Source: Terrirubrum flagellatum
GTDB taxonomy: Bacteria; Pseudomonadota; Alphaproteobacteria; Rhizobiales; Beijerinckiaceae
Direction: 5' to 3'
Assembly: GCF_022059845.1 (NCBI RefSeq)
Contig: NZ_CP091851.1
Coordinates: 5,197,501 to 5,261,500 of the forward strand
Length of the DNA: 64,000 nt
The position numbers were made by a program, and so were the translations under genes. This document shows positions 35,494 to 44,222 of the stretch, piece by piece; the first letter of the stretch is position 1; every line of letters starts with the position of its first letter. Below the pieces are notes generated by a model. The model searched no databases, was not told the origin of the DNA, and worked only from the letters and a program-made list of their open reading frames with translations.

Positions 35494-37080
35494 TCAGAAG
35501 GGATGGTATTGGTAGAGCCAGCTCTCGGTCAGGACCTCGGCTCCGGTTCTCAGAAACAGTCGCATCTCGACCGGTTCGTGCCCGTCGACGGTCAAGTCGA
35601 ACTGGGCCCGCCAGTGGCCCGGCACGTCATTCGGCACCGCCTCGGTGAAGACGTAGGAGAAGGTCCCGCGCGAGGCCCACAGCACGGCCTCGGGCTTCAC
35701 GCCGAAGGGAATGTGTTCGAGCGGGCCGCCCTTGAACTCGACCATGAATTTCCTGACGCCCTTTGGCCGGGGCAGGCCGGGCTGGCCGCCATTGCCGAGG
35801 CGCGTCGCGACGCAGCGCGCCAAGGGCGTCGGATAGGGTTCGTCCGCGAGCCAGTGCAGCCGGTAATGCAGATGAGCAGACGAGCCCGCCTGCGTCGGCT
35901 CCGCCGGCTGCCAGAGCGCGACGATGTTGTCGTGAATCTCATCGTCGGTCGGAATTTCGATGAGCTGCACCGCGCCGCGGCCCCAGTCGCCGATCGGCTC
36001 CACCCAGAGGCTCGGGCGACGCTCATAGGCGACGCCGTCGAGATAATGATCGACGGCGCGATCACGCTGCAGAAGTCCGAAGCCGCGCGGATTCACGTCG
36101 GCGAAAGACGACGCCATGGTGCGCGGCGGATTATTGAGCGGGCGCCAGATGCGCTCGCCTGCGCCGGTCCAGAGCGCGAGCCCGTCGCTGTCATGCACTT
36201 CGGGACGCCAGTCGACGGCGGTCGATTTTACCGTCTCGGAATACCAGAACATCGATGTCAGCGGCGCCAAGCCGAAGCGCGCGACAGGCTTGCGCAGAAA
36301 CAGATGTTTCTCGATGTCCATGACGACGCCCTTGCCGCGCGTCATGATGAATTTGTATGCGCCGGCGAGGCTTGGCCCATTGAGCAAGGCATAGACGACT
36401 GCTTCGGCGCCATCGTCCTTCGGCGTCTCGATATAGACATGCGTGAAATCAGGAAATTCCTCGGCTGCGCCGCCAATCGCGGGATCGATGGCGACGCCGC
36501 GCGCGGAGAGGCCATACTGGAAGAGCTCGCCGATGGCGCGGAAATAGGACGCGCCGAGAAACGCGACCCAGTCGTTCTTCGCCCAGTCGAGCGGCTTGCC
36601 TTCGCGGCCGATCGTTGCGTTGTCGCGGCTCTCCTGGAAGCGGAAGCCGGCGAAGCCCGCATTGGCAGGCAATTTCCGCGCGATGGAATCCGCGGGCATA
36701 TCGAAGAGGTCGGCGCTGTAGAGCAGCTCGCGCGCCTGACCCCCTTCGACCTGATGCATGCGCACCGGCTTCTGAAAATACTGGCCGAGATGGAAGAAGG
36801 TGACGGGATAGCGGCCGGGCCCCTTGGCGAACAGCGCCATCGAAGGCTTGTAGCGGATCTTGCCGTGGGTCTCGTAGTCGATCTTGCGCAGGATGTCGGC
36901 GGCGAGCGCCGGCGGCGCCTCGTAAGGCTTCTTCGCGAGATCGCGGGCATGGGCCTGCAACGCCTCGAACGAGAAGGCCTGACCGGGACCGAAGGCGAGC
37001 TTGGCGTCCGGCTGCGCCTCAACGGCGGCGGGAAGCGTCATCAGGGCGGTCGCGCCAAGGAGGGTTCGTCGATCGATCAT
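35494..37080 (-). CDS. Tat-exported periplasmic glucan biosynthesis protein (OpgG/OpgD family, copy 2)
   Basis: The 528-residue MdoG protein has a twin-arginine signal (Asp-Arg-Arg-Thr-Leu-Leu, residues 3-8) and the same family blocks as the gene at 23009-24607: Phe-Leu-Gly-Ala-Ser-Tyr-Phe-Arg, Tyr-Gly-Leu-Ser-Ala-Arg-Gly, Glu-Val-His-Asp-Ser-Asp-Gly and Val-Asn-Pro-Arg-Gly-Phe-Gly-Leu-Leu-Gln-Arg-Asp. It lacks the Pro/Ala/Gln linker of copy 1. The two are clearly divergent paralogues. ATG 37080 was preferred to TTG 37092, because neither has a good ribosome-binding site. Confidence 0.9.
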   Translation of the reverse strand: MIDRRTLLGATALMTLPAAVEAQPDAKLAFGPGQAFSFEALQAHARDLAKKPYEAPPALAADILRKIDYETHGKIRYKPSMALFAKGPGRYPVTFFHLGQYFQKPVRMHQVEGGQARELLYSADLFDMPADSIARKLPANAGFAGFRFQESRDNATIGREGKPLDWAKNDWVAFLGASYFRAIGELFQYGLSARGVAIDPAIGGAAEEFPDFTHVYIETPKDDGAEAVVYALLNGPSLAGAYKFIMTRGKGVVMDIEKHLFLRKPVARFGLAPLTSMFWYSETVKSTAVDWRPEVHDSDGLALWTGAGERIWRPLNNPPRTMASSFADVNPRGFGLLQRDRAVDHYLDGVAYERRPSLWVEPIGDWGRGAVQLIEIPTDDEIHDNIVALWQPAEPTQAGSSAHLHYRLHWLADEPYPTPLARCVATRLGNGGQPGLPRPKGVRKFMVEFKGGPLEHIPFGVKPEAVLWASRGTFSYVFTEAVPNDVPGHWRAQFDLTVDGHEPVEMRLFLRTGAEVLTESWLYQYHPF

Positions 37081-37252
37081 CGCGAGATGCAAGGGGCCAA
37101 GGGGCGCGGAAACTGGTGGCGGATGGGCGGGCTGTCAATTCGGGGCGGCCGCAGAACAACACCAACAGAGCGAAATCGTTCTTTTTGCGACGCGGCCGCA
37201 GCCTCCGGCGGCGGGGCGACCGGGGTCGTGAAACAGCGCCGACAGCGCCGAC

Positions 37253-37489
37253 TCAGTGCTTGATCGGTTCGACCGAGAGCGCGCGGCGGGCGAAGATGTA
37301 GAGGCCGTAGGCCGCGATCAGGCAGAAAACAGCCATCAGCACATGGCCGACGAGATCGCCAAGCTGGAACAGACCGGCGGTGGCCCAGCCGGCGGCGAGC
37401 GCCGCGCCGAACAGCTCGACGCCGACGAGCACGAGAATGCTGACGATCGTGATCAGGCTGCGGACGTGAATCGTGCCTTGCTTCGCCAT
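37253..37489 (-). CDS. Small two-pass membrane protein
   Basis: The 78-residue protein has two hydrophobic segments (about 10-33 and 43-63) and a basic C-terminal tail. It starts at ATG 37489, preceded by CAAGGACC, and is divergent from the gamma-glutamyltransferase gene. The longer open frame upstream overlaps that gene and is not credible. I do not recognise the family. Confidence 0.55.
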   Translation of the reverse strand: MAKQGTIHVRSLITIVSILVLVGVELFGAALAAGWATAGLFQLGDLVGHVLMAVFCLIAAYGLYIFARRALSVEPIKH

Positions 37490-37592
37490 GGTCCCTTGAG
37501 GCCGCGTTGTTTTCGCCGGGAACGCCCTATAACGGGGGAGGCGGCCCGGCAAGCCGGCCGGAACGTCAAGCCTAACGCGTCCGAGATCATCA

Positions 37593-39185
37593 GTGCCCGA
37601 GACCCCCGTCTTTTCCAAAGCGGCCATCGCCGCGCCCCACTCGCTGGCTTCCGAGGCCGGCCGCGCGGTGCTGGCGGAAGGCGGCAATGCGATCGAGGCC
37701 ATGGTCGCGATGGCTGCGACGATCGCCGTCGTCTATCCCCACATGAACGCGATCGGCGGCGACGGCTTCTGGCTCATTCACGAACCCGGTGGGCGCGTGC
37801 GGGCGATCGAGGCCTGCGGCTTCGCAGGTAGCCGCGCCACGATCGAGCGCTACCGCGCGTTCGGCTATGAGGCGATCCCGCCGCGCGGGCCGCATGCGGC
37901 GTTGACCGTTCCCGGCGCGATCGGTGGCTGGGCCGCCGCGCTTTCGTTGGCGAAGGAGCATGGCGGGCGCCTGCCGCTTTCGATCCTGCTTGGCGACGCC
38001 ATTCGCCATGGACGTGAAGGCTATGTCGTCTCCGCGAGCGAAGGCCGCGACGAGGCGAAGGAGATCGCGCTGATCAAACAGGCGCCGGGTTTTCTTGAAA
38101 CTTATTATTTCAATGGCGAGCGGCCGAAGGGAGGCGAAAAGCGCAAGGTCGAGCCGTTGGCGGCCACGCTCGATCATCTCGCGCAAGCGGGCCTCGATGA
38201 TTTCTATCGCGGCGATGTCGGGCGCGAGATCGCGGCGGATTGCGAGCGCATCGGCAGCCCGGTGACGCGCGCCGATCTCGAACGCTACCGCGCCGCGTTG
38301 CGCGATCCGCTGTCGCTCAAGATCAAGGGCGCGACGCTCTACAATTGCCCACCGCCGACGCAAGGGATCGCGTCGCTCGTGATCCTCGGCCTGTTCGCGC
38401 GCCTGAATGTGCGCGAGGCCGACGGCTTCGACTATTTCCACGGCCTTGTCGAATCGACGAAGCGCGGCCTGCGCCTGCGCGATCAGATCGTCACCGATTT
38501 CGATCGCCTGAAGCGCAATCCCGCCGATTTTCTCTCCGCAGCATGGCTCGACAAGCAGGCGGCGCAGATTTCGATGACGTCATCAGCGCCGTTTCCGATG
38601 CCGCCGGATCGCGGCGATACGGTGTGGATGGGCGCGATCGATGGAAACGGCCTCGCCGTGTCCTACATCCAGTCGGTCTACTGGGAATATGGCTCGGGCT
38701 GCGTGCTGCCGAAAACCGGCGTGCTCCTGCAGAATCGCGGCGCGGCGTTTTCGCTCGATGCGAACGCGCTCAATCCGCTTGAGCCCGGACGGCGGCCGAT
38801 CCACACGCTCAATCCGCCGCTCGCGGTGATGGATGACGGGCGCGTCTGCGTTTATGGCGCGATGGGCGGCGACGGGCAGCCGCAATTCCAGGCGCAGGTG
38901 TTTTCGCGCTGGGCGATGTATGGCCGTTCGCCGGCGGAAGCGGTCGACGCGCCGCGCTATCTCCTCGGCAAGACCTGGGGCTCGGCCAATCTCTCGCTGA
39001 AGCTGGAATCGCGCGTCGATGAAAATGTCGCGCGGAGGCTGGAATCAGTCGGGCAGATCGTCGAGAGGAGAGCAGAGCCCTACGCCGATGATTTCGGCCA
39101 TGCCGGCATGGTGGTGAAGCATGCGAAGGGGCATGTGGAAGCCGTGCATGATCCACGCTCGGATGGCGGCGGCGCGGGGATATAG
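37593..39185 (+). CDS. Gamma-glutamyltransferase family protein
   Basis: The 530-residue Ntn-hydrolase has the autoprocessing site in Asp-Arg-Gly-Asp-Thr-Val-Trp-Met-Gly, where the Thr (about residue 343) would be the new N-terminal nucleophile. Asn-Ala-Ile-Gly-Gly-Asp-Gly-Phe-Trp and a C-terminal Gly-Ala-Met-Gly-Gly-Asp-Gly-Gln-Pro-Gln are also present. Unlike periplasmic GGT it has no signal peptide. The Gly-Asp-Gly-Phe-Trp variant belongs to a branch that includes oxamate amidohydrolase-like and glutaryl-acylase-like enzymes. Substrate unknown. GTG 37593 is the only suitable start. Confidence 0.83.
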   Translation: MPETPVFSKAAIAAPHSLASEAGRAVLAEGGNAIEAMVAMAATIAVVYPHMNAIGGDGFWLIHEPGGRVRAIEACGFAGSRATIERYRAFGYEAIPPRGPHAALTVPGAIGGWAAALSLAKEHGGRLPLSILLGDAIRHGREGYVVSASEGRDEAKEIALIKQAPGFLETYYFNGERPKGGEKRKVEPLAATLDHLAQAGLDDFYRGDVGREIAADCERIGSPVTRADLERYRAALRDPLSLKIKGATLYNCPPPTQGIASLVILGLFARLNVREADGFDYFHGLVESTKRGLRLRDQIVTDFDRLKRNPADFLSAAWLDKQAAQISMTSSAPFPMPPDRGDTVWMGAIDGNGLAVSYIQSVYWEYGSGCVLPKTGVLLQNRGAAFSLDANALNPLEPGRRPIHTLNPPLAVMDDGRVCVYGAMGGDGQPQFQAQVFSRWAMYGRSPAEAVDAPRYLLGKTWGSANLSLKLESRVDENVARRLESVGQIVERRAEPYADDFGHAGMVVKHAKGHVEAVHDPRSDGGGAGI

Positions 39186-39263
39186 CGCGAGTTATTGCGC
39201 TCGTTCTCGCCTTCGCAAAGCCTTCGGCTTGCTTCGGCGTCGCAAGTCGCTCGCGATTCTTTC

Positions 39264-39414
39264 GCTGGGCCCCGGACACGGTTCCGCTTCACTTCGTTTC
39301 GCTTCACCGTTCCGGGGACGATGACAGCTTCATTGTGTCAGATTGATGCTCTCTCCGTCCCCGGATTCAAGCAGCGAGGCGACAAGCCGAGCGGAATGAA
39401 GTCCGGGGCCCAGC
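39264..39414. repeat. Composite repeat, left of the nitrile hydratase region
   Basis: Two modules lie head to head: A (39264-39321) and B (39356-39414). Their outer ends form a 14-bp perfect inverted repeat (GCTGGGCCCCGGAC at 39264-39277 with its complement at 39401-39414). Both modules recur in opposite orientation at 42041-42269. The 250-base gap 39186-39435 has no other content that I can recognise. Confidence 0.75.
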
Positions 39415-39435
39415 AAAAAACTTCGCGAAGCGACC

Positions 39436-40362
39436 TTATTTGTTGAACGTCGTCGCGCTGCTCGCTGACGAGATCATCATGTTGTAGTCGTTCACCAGCC
39501 AGGTGAGATCGTTCGACACGTTGGCGCGGCGCGCGTCGCCCTTAGAGCGATCGAGCTTCTGGCGGAATTCGCGCAGCTTTCCGAGATAGGAGCGCGGCTG
39601 GGATTCGAACACGAAGAACTGGTTCGGATTGGCCTGCGAATATTCGTCCATGCCCTTCACCGCCGCGCTGTAGGCGGCGAGCGCCTTGTCGAAGACGGGG
39701 AGATCGACGACGGGATTCGCATTCGTCGGCAGCAGGTCGACCATCTGGCGCGCATAGATCATCACGTTGCGCACATGCCAGCGCGCTCGTTTGCCGTCGC
39801 GCGCCTCGATGTCGGCGAGCTCGCGGCGATCGAGATCGGCCTTGATCGCAGCCATCTCGCGATCGAGTTCGCCGCGCGCGACAATGAAAGTTTCGGCCGC
39901 GGGCGCCATCTTGGCGTGGATCTCTTTGCCCTCCGCCATCTTGTCGGCCATGTAATCCTTGCGCTCGTAATAACCTTCCGCGCGCGCGATGAGCGGCGCG
40001 AGATTGTTGTAGGCGTCGATATAGCGATTCATCGCCGCATCGAGCGACGGCAGCGACGGCGGCTGTTCGGCGGCGGCCTTCGCCTTGGCGATCTCGTCGC
40101 GCACGTCATAGAGGCTGTAGAGGCCGTAGATGATGCGTTCGCGTCCGGTCGGGCCGGTCTTCACATTGACCCAGCTCGTATAGCGGTTCCAGGAATCGAC
40201 GGCGCGCAGCGTGCGATTCATCAGGCCGATATAGGCGTTGTTCTTGCGGATCAGCGCCTGCAGATCGCTGTCCTGGGGTTTCGGCGCGGGCTGCTGCGCC
40301 GACGCGGCCAAAGGCGCGAGCGCGCACAGAACGATGAATGCGAGCCTCGTCACTCCGCGCAT
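39436..40362 (-). CDS. DUF3829-like secreted protein
   Basis: The 308-residue protein has a signal peptide (about 1-21, Ala-Ser-Ala-Gln) and is then predominantly helical and charged, in the style of DUF3829 lipoproteins. It has no lipobox cysteine, so it is probably soluble in the periplasm. Tyr-, Asn- and Arg-rich segments such as Asn-Arg-Tyr-Ile-Asp-Ala-Tyr-Asn-Asn are visible. ATG 40362 begins the signal peptide. It is divergent from the nitrile hydratase operon. Function unknown. Confidence 0.6.
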   Translation of the reverse strand: MRGVTRLAFIVLCALAPLAASAQQPAPKPQDSDLQALIRKNNAYIGLMNRTLRAVDSWNRYTSWVNVKTGPTGRERIIYGLYSLYDVRDEIAKAKAAAEQPPSLPSLDAAMNRYIDAYNNLAPLIARAEGYYERKDYMADKMAEGKEIHAKMAPAAETFIVARGELDREMAAIKADLDRRELADIEARDGKRARWHVRNVMIYARQMVDLLPTNANPVVDLPVFDKALAAYSAAVKGMDEYSQANPNQFFVFESQPRSYLGKLREFRQKLDRSKGDARRANVSNDLTWLVNDYNMMISSASSATTFNK

Positions 40363-40458
40363 GGGCGCCTCTCCCGTCAGCGAGAAGGGATGCCGCCTTG
40401 TCGCGACCGCAGCCCGTGATAGGCTGTGCGCTGTCGCACATCCACGGTTCACTCTGAC

Positions 40459-41094
40459 ATGGCTTCAGCCTGTTGCGCCACGGGCGGCGGTCCCGCCGCT
40501 GCTGATGATGACACTATGACGCGGCGCGTGCGCGCGATCGAAAGCCTGCTCGTCGAGAAAGGCTATGTCGATCCGACCGCGCTCGACGCGATCATCGACA
40601 CCTACGAGCATCGCGTCGGACCGCGCAATGGCGCGCGCGTCGTCGCCCGCGCCTGGACGGACTCCGGCTATCGCCATCGTCTCTTCACCGATGCGACAAG
40701 CGCGATCGCGGAGCTCGGTTATAGCGGCCGGCAGGGCGAGCATATGGTCGCGGTCGCGAACGCGTCCGACGTGCATCATCTCGTCGTCTGCACCCTCTGC
40801 TCCTGTTATCCTTGGTCGGTGCTTGGCCTGCCGCCGGTCTGGTACAAGGCGGCGCCCTATCGTTCGCGCGCCGTCATGGACCCGCGCGGCGTGCTCGCCG
40901 AATTCGGCGTTACGCTGCCAAAGGACACGCAGATCCGTGTGTGGGATTCGACGGCGGAGCTGCGCTATCTCGTGATCCCGATGCGGCCTCAGGGAACCGA
41001 AGGCTGGAGCGAGGAGAAGCTCGCCTCGCTCGTCACGCGCGACAGCATGATCGGCACCGGGCTCGCGCTTTCGCCTGAGAAGGTCGCGGCATGA
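40459..41094 (+). CDS. nthA: Nitrile hydratase alpha subunit (cobalt type)
   Basis: The 211-residue subunit has the metal claw Cys111-Thr-Leu-Cys114-Ser115-Cys116. In known enzymes two of these cysteines are oxidised to sulfinate and sulfenate. Thr after the first Cys, with Tyr-Pro-Trp following, marks the cobalt type, whereas iron types have Cys-Ser-Leu-Cys-Ser-Cys. The helix [14 protein letters not shown] is conserved. It hydrates nitriles to amides in the cytosol. The start is uncertain (ATG 40459 or 40516). It overlaps nthB by four bases. Confidence 0.93.
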   Translation: MASACCATGGGPAAADDDTMTRRVRAIESLLVEKGYVDPTALDAIIDTYEHRVGPRNGARVVARAWTDSGYRHRLFTDATSAIAELGYSGRQGEHMVAVANASDVHHLVVCTLCSCYPWSVLGLPPVWYKAAPYRSRAVMDPRGVLAEFGVTLPKDTQIRVWDSTAELRYLVIPMRPQGTEGWSEEKLASLVTRDSMIGTGLALSPEKVAA

Positions 41095-41750
41095 ACGGCG
41101 CGCAGGATCTTGGCGGGATGATGGGCTTCGGCCCCGTCGCTCCGGAAAAGGACGAGCCCTATTTCCACGCGGAATGGGAGAAGCGCGCCATGGCCGCCGT
41201 CATCGCCATGGGCGCGACCGGGCAATGGACGATCGACGCCAGCCGCCATGCGCGCGAGACGCTGCATCCGACCGAATATCTCGCGAAGAGCTATTACGAC
41301 GTCTGGATCACCGCCTTGGAGCGGCTGATGGCGGAGCGCGGTCTCGCGACATCTGAGGAAATCGCAAAGGGCGCGATGAACCAGCCTGCGAAGTCCGTAG
41401 CGCGCGTTCTTAAAGGCCGCGACGTCGCGGCGGCGCTGGCGAAGGGGACGTCCTGCGCGCGCGAAATCGCCACGCCGGCGCGATTCAAGGTCGGTGATCG
41501 CGTGCGCACGATCGTCGAGAATCCCGCGCATCACACGCGCCTGCCGCGCTACGCCCGCGGCAAGACAGGCGTGATCGAGATGGCGCACGGCGCCTATGTT
41601 TTCCCCGACACGAATGCGCATGGCGGCGGCGAGCAGCCGCAGCATGTCTATTCCGTCGCCTTCACCGGACCCGAATTGTGGGGCCGCGGCGCCGATCCTG
41701 ATGTGGTCACGTCGATCGACGCGTGGGAATCCTATCTTGAGCCCGCCTGA
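41091..41750 (+). CDS. nthB: Nitrile hydratase beta subunit
   Basis: The 219-residue subunit starts with the family [10 protein letters not shown] and has the C-terminal SH3-like barrel with Phe-Lys-Val-Gly-Asp-Arg-Val-Arg, [10 protein letters not shown] and His-Val-Tyr-Ser-Val. The two arginines that contact the oxidised cysteines of the alpha subunit are in the expected parts. ATGA overlap with nthA and overlap with the next gene show translational coupling. Confidence 0.93.
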   Translation: MNGAQDLGGMMGFGPVAPEKDEPYFHAEWEKRAMAAVIAMGATGQWTIDASRHARETLHPTEYLAKSYYDVWITALERLMAERGLATSEEIAKGAMNQPAKSVARVLKGRDVAAALAKGTSCAREIATPARFKVGDRVRTIVENPAHHTRLPRYARGKTGVIEMAHGAYVFPDTNAHGGGEQPQHVYSVAFTGPELWGRGADPDVVTSIDAWESYLEPA

Positions 41751-42072
41751 GGAGCCGCAGTTCCGCGCGCCGTGGGAGGCGCAGGCGTTCGCGATCGTCG
41801 AGCATCTCAAGCAGCGCGGGCTGATTTCAGCGCAGGAATGGGCGAATGCGCTCGGCGCCGCGATCCGCGCGGCGCAGGCCAAAGGCGATCCCGACACCGG
41901 CGAGACCTATTATCGTCACTGGCTCGCGGCGCTGGAGACGATCCTGCACGAGAAGAATCTCACGAGCTATGTCGCGGTGGAGGCGCGCGACGCGTCGCTC
42001 GCCGCGGCGCCGGAGCATGGGAGATCGAGTGGCGCTCCGCCGTCCCCGGAACGGTGCAGCGAAACGAAGTGA
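41737..42072 (+). CDS. Nitrile hydratase activator/accessory protein
   Basis: The 111-residue protein matches the nitrile hydratase accessory family (P14K/NhlE-like), itself related to the N-terminal part of the beta subunit. It has Pro-Trp-Glu-Ala-Gln-Ala-Phe-Ala, Glu-Trp-Ala-Asn-Ala-Leu-Gly and Tyr-Tyr-Arg-His-Trp-Leu-Ala-Ala-Leu-Glu. Such proteins help insert cobalt into the alpha subunit. The start is probably TTG 41737, inside nthB. The last dozen residues are encoded by the repeat at 42041, so the native C-terminus after about residue 100 seems to be replaced. Confidence 0.75.
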   Translation: MSPPEEPQFRAPWEAQAFAIVEHLKQRGLISAQEWANALGAAIRAAQAKGDPDTGETYYRHWLAALETILHEKNLTSYVAVEARDASLAAAPEHGRSSGAPPSPERCSETK

Positions 42073-42269
42073 AGCGGCCCGGCTACGCCGTAGCGAAGCC
42101 GCTACGGCTTCGCCGAGGCGAGAACCGTGTCCGGGGTCCAGCGAATAGCTCGCGAGCGGAGCGAGCACGATAATTATTCAAAGAAAATGCGCACCTGCGG
42201 CGCAATTGTTTCGCTGGGCCCCGGACTTCATTCCGCTCGCTTGCGCTCGCTACATGAATCCGGGGACGA
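42041..42269. repeat. Composite repeat, right of the nitrile hydratase region
   Basis: Module A (42041-42144) is the reverse complement of 39264-39321 with an insertion of roughly 45 bases. Module B (42211-42269) is the near reverse complement of 39356-39414. The A copy overlaps the end of the accessory gene. Together the two composite repeats bracket 39.3-42.3 kb. Confidence 0.72.
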
Positions 42270-42323
42270 AGAGGCGCGTGATAATCGGAGCGTGGTGATT
42301 GTCAGTCCGGAGTAGTGCTGAAA

Positions 42324-43352
42324 TCAGCTTCCCTGACCGCCGGCCCAGAGACCGAGCGCCAGCGCCGCGCCGGCGATGAGGATCAGCGCCGCAACGAAGA
42401 CTTCGCCTGATGCGACGATGTAGAGGCCCGTGCGGCCGCGGCCGGACGCAAATTTCAGCGCCGCCTGCTTGAAGAAGACGGAGAGCGTGGCGAGCGCCGA
42501 CGTGGTCAGCGCGGTGCCAAGCGACATGGCGACCACGCCAATCAGTCCCGCGCCGAACATCTTCTGCGACAGCGCGAAGACGAGCAGGATGATGGCGCCA
42601 GAGCAGGGCCGCAGTCCCGCGGCGAAGACGGTGGCGAGCCAGCCGCGCCACGACGTCGCGCCGTCGAGAATCTCTGGCGGCGGCGCATGCATGTGGCCGC
42701 AATCCTCGCCATCGATCGCGACGCTTCCCGCAGGCGCCGCGAGAAGCGCGAAGCGTCGCGACTTCGTCCAGAGCAGCCAGGCGCCCAGCGCCGCCATGGC
42801 CGCGAAGCTCGCGATCTCGATGACGTTCGTCGCCTGATTCATCTCGCGCGCGGTGGCGCCGAGCGCGACGCTCATCACGCCGACGAGCGCGATGGCGACG
42901 ACGGCTTGCAGGATCGCGGCGGTGAAGGAGATGGCGACGCCGCGCGCCAGCGCGCGCTCATTGGCGATGATGTAGCCGGCGACGACGGCCTTGCCATGGC
43001 CGGGACCGGCGGCGTGGAACACGCCATAGAGAAAGCCGATCCAGAGCAGTCCGGTTTCGCCGTCGCCGCCGTCGCGGATCGCCGCAAGCGCGCCGGTGAG
43101 CGCGCGATAGAACTGCGCCTGCCATGACAATATCCAGGCGGCGATAGGGCCTGTCACCGGCGCCATTTCCTGCGGCGAGACGCCGAACGGCGTGCGCGCC
43201 GGCGGTCGCGGCGGCGGTGAGCCGGCGATGAAATAGAAGGAGGCAGAAATGATCGCAAGCGCGACGATGAGCGCCGCCGCCGCGATCAGAATCGCGCGCC
43301 ATGTCACGCGCGAAGTCGATGGAGCGGGCGACGGGGCCGCGAGATCAGTCAT
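42324..43352 (-). CDS. NicO-family nickel/cobalt transporter
   Basis: The 342-residue membrane protein has about seven hydrophobic segments. It has the NicO/RcnA signature His113-Ala-Ala-Gly-Pro-Gly-His-Gly-Lys121, a short loop with Cys-Gly-His-Met-His that can bind metal, and Gly-Leu-Arg-Pro-Cys-Ser-Gly-Ala. It is made with the DUF1007 protein immediately upstream. RcnA exports Ni/Co, but NicO proteins paired with DUF1007 are candidates for uptake. Next to a cobalt enzyme, supply of cobalt is a reasonable idea. The start at 43352 follows GAGGGCG. Confidence 0.85.
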   Translation of the reverse strand: MTDLAAPSPAPSTSRVTWRAILIAAAALIVALAIISASFYFIAGSPPPRPPARTPFGVSPQEMAPVTGPIAAWILSWQAQFYRALTGALAAIRDGGDGETGLLWIGFLYGVFHAAGPGHGKAVVAGYIIANERALARGVAISFTAAILQAVVAIALVGVMSVALGATAREMNQATNVIEIASFAAMAALGAWLLWTKSRRFALLAAPAGSVAIDGEDCGHMHAPPPEILDGATSWRGWLATVFAAGLRPCSGAIILLVFALSQKMFGAGLIGVVAMSLGTALTTSALATLSVFFKQAALKFASGRGRTGLYIVASGEVFVAALILIAGAALALGLWAGGQGS

Positions 43353-43362
43353 GGGTTCGCCC

Positions 43363-44031
43363 TCACGGACAGGCGGCGACAGCGCGGCCGGAGAATTGCG
43401 CGCCGAAATCCGTGCCCTGCGGCAGCGACATCCAGAAGCTCTCGGATTTCGCCGAGCCGTCGTCGATCGCCTTCGGCTTCTGGAACGAGACGGTGCAGCC
43501 CTTCGGCGCATCCTTCAACGTGATGGGGCTGTCGCCCTGCGCCAGTACGAAGGCGATGAAATAGTTCGGGTCATAGACCTCGATCGAGAACACGCGGCCC
43601 GGCATGGGCGTCTTCAGCGGCAGCACGAAATACATGGTGAGCTGCTTGCCGTCCGACTCCATGTAGTAATCAGTGGGAGGCGCCACCTCGATCGGCTTTC
43701 CGTTCGCCTTGGCGACGGTGAAGTAATTCGATTCCGTCAGCGACTCGACATTCTCCTTCGCCAGCCCGCTCAATTCCTCGCGTGACAGCTTGCCGTCCTT
43801 GTTGGTGTCGAGGCCCTGCGAGAGATATGACGAGAAGCCTTCGTCGAAGGTCCAGGCGTGGCGGACGCCGCTGATCTTGCCTTCGGCGTTGTAGATGATC
43901 TCTGCGCGAGCCACGATCCAGACATGGGGATGAGCAAAGGCCGGGGATGCGCCCAGCCACAGGGCGCACGCGCACAGAAAGAAACCTAGCCAGCCTCGCT
44001 GGACGGAAAATCGTCGTCTCTGTCCAATCAC
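43363..44031 (-). CDS. DUF1007 family periplasmic protein
   Basis: The 222-residue protein has a signal peptide (1-33, Ala-Phe-Ala), and the mature protein starts with His34-Pro-His-Val-Trp, a potential N-terminal metal site typical of DUF1007. An EF-hand-like loop Asp75-Thr-Asn-Lys-Asp-Gly-Lys-Leu-Ser-Arg-Glu-Glu86 could bind Ca2+. DUF1007 genes regularly accompany NicO transporters, here with an 10-base spacing. GTG 44031 is the likely start. Confidence 0.84.
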   Translation of the reverse strand: MIGQRRRFSVQRGWLGFFLCACALWLGASPAFAHPHVWIVARAEIIYNAEGKISGVRHAWTFDEGFSSYLSQGLDTNKDGKLSREELSGLAKENVESLTESNYFTVAKANGKPIEVAPPTDYYMESDGKQLTMYFVLPLKTPMPGRVFSIEVYDPNYFIAFVLAQGDSPITLKDAPKGCTVSFQKPKAIDDGSAKSESFWMSLPQGTDFGAQFSGRAVAACP

Positions 44032-44159
44032 GCGAGAAGTCCGTCCGAATGGCGCTGCGCCGCAGCACCCGTCTCCTTGGAATCGAAGGCGAAAGCAAGG
44101 CGGGCGGTTGACGCGCCATTCGATATATGTCAGTAGTGCTGACCTATTTGAAGAGGCTG

Positions 44160-44183
44160 TCCCATCCTATCTTAGGGATGGGA
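44160..44183 (+). promoter_or_regulatory. Leader hairpin before the oxidoreductase gene
   Basis: TCCCATCC (44160-44167) pairs perfectly with GGATGGGA (44176-44183), 39 bases upstream of the start codon. A shorter inverted repeat (GTCAG/CTGAC, 44129-44143) lies just before it. They could be an mRNA hairpin and an operator in the divergent promoter region shared with the DUF1007 gene. Confidence 0.35.
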
Positions 44184-44222
44184 ATCGATGGTCGCCTTTA
44201 TCCAGGGCGACGGAGGACTTCG

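Noticed and set aside
44032-44222. Cobalamin riboswitch upstream of the DUF1007/NicO genes
   Set aside because: No B12-box-like sequence is visible in the 191-base divergent gap.
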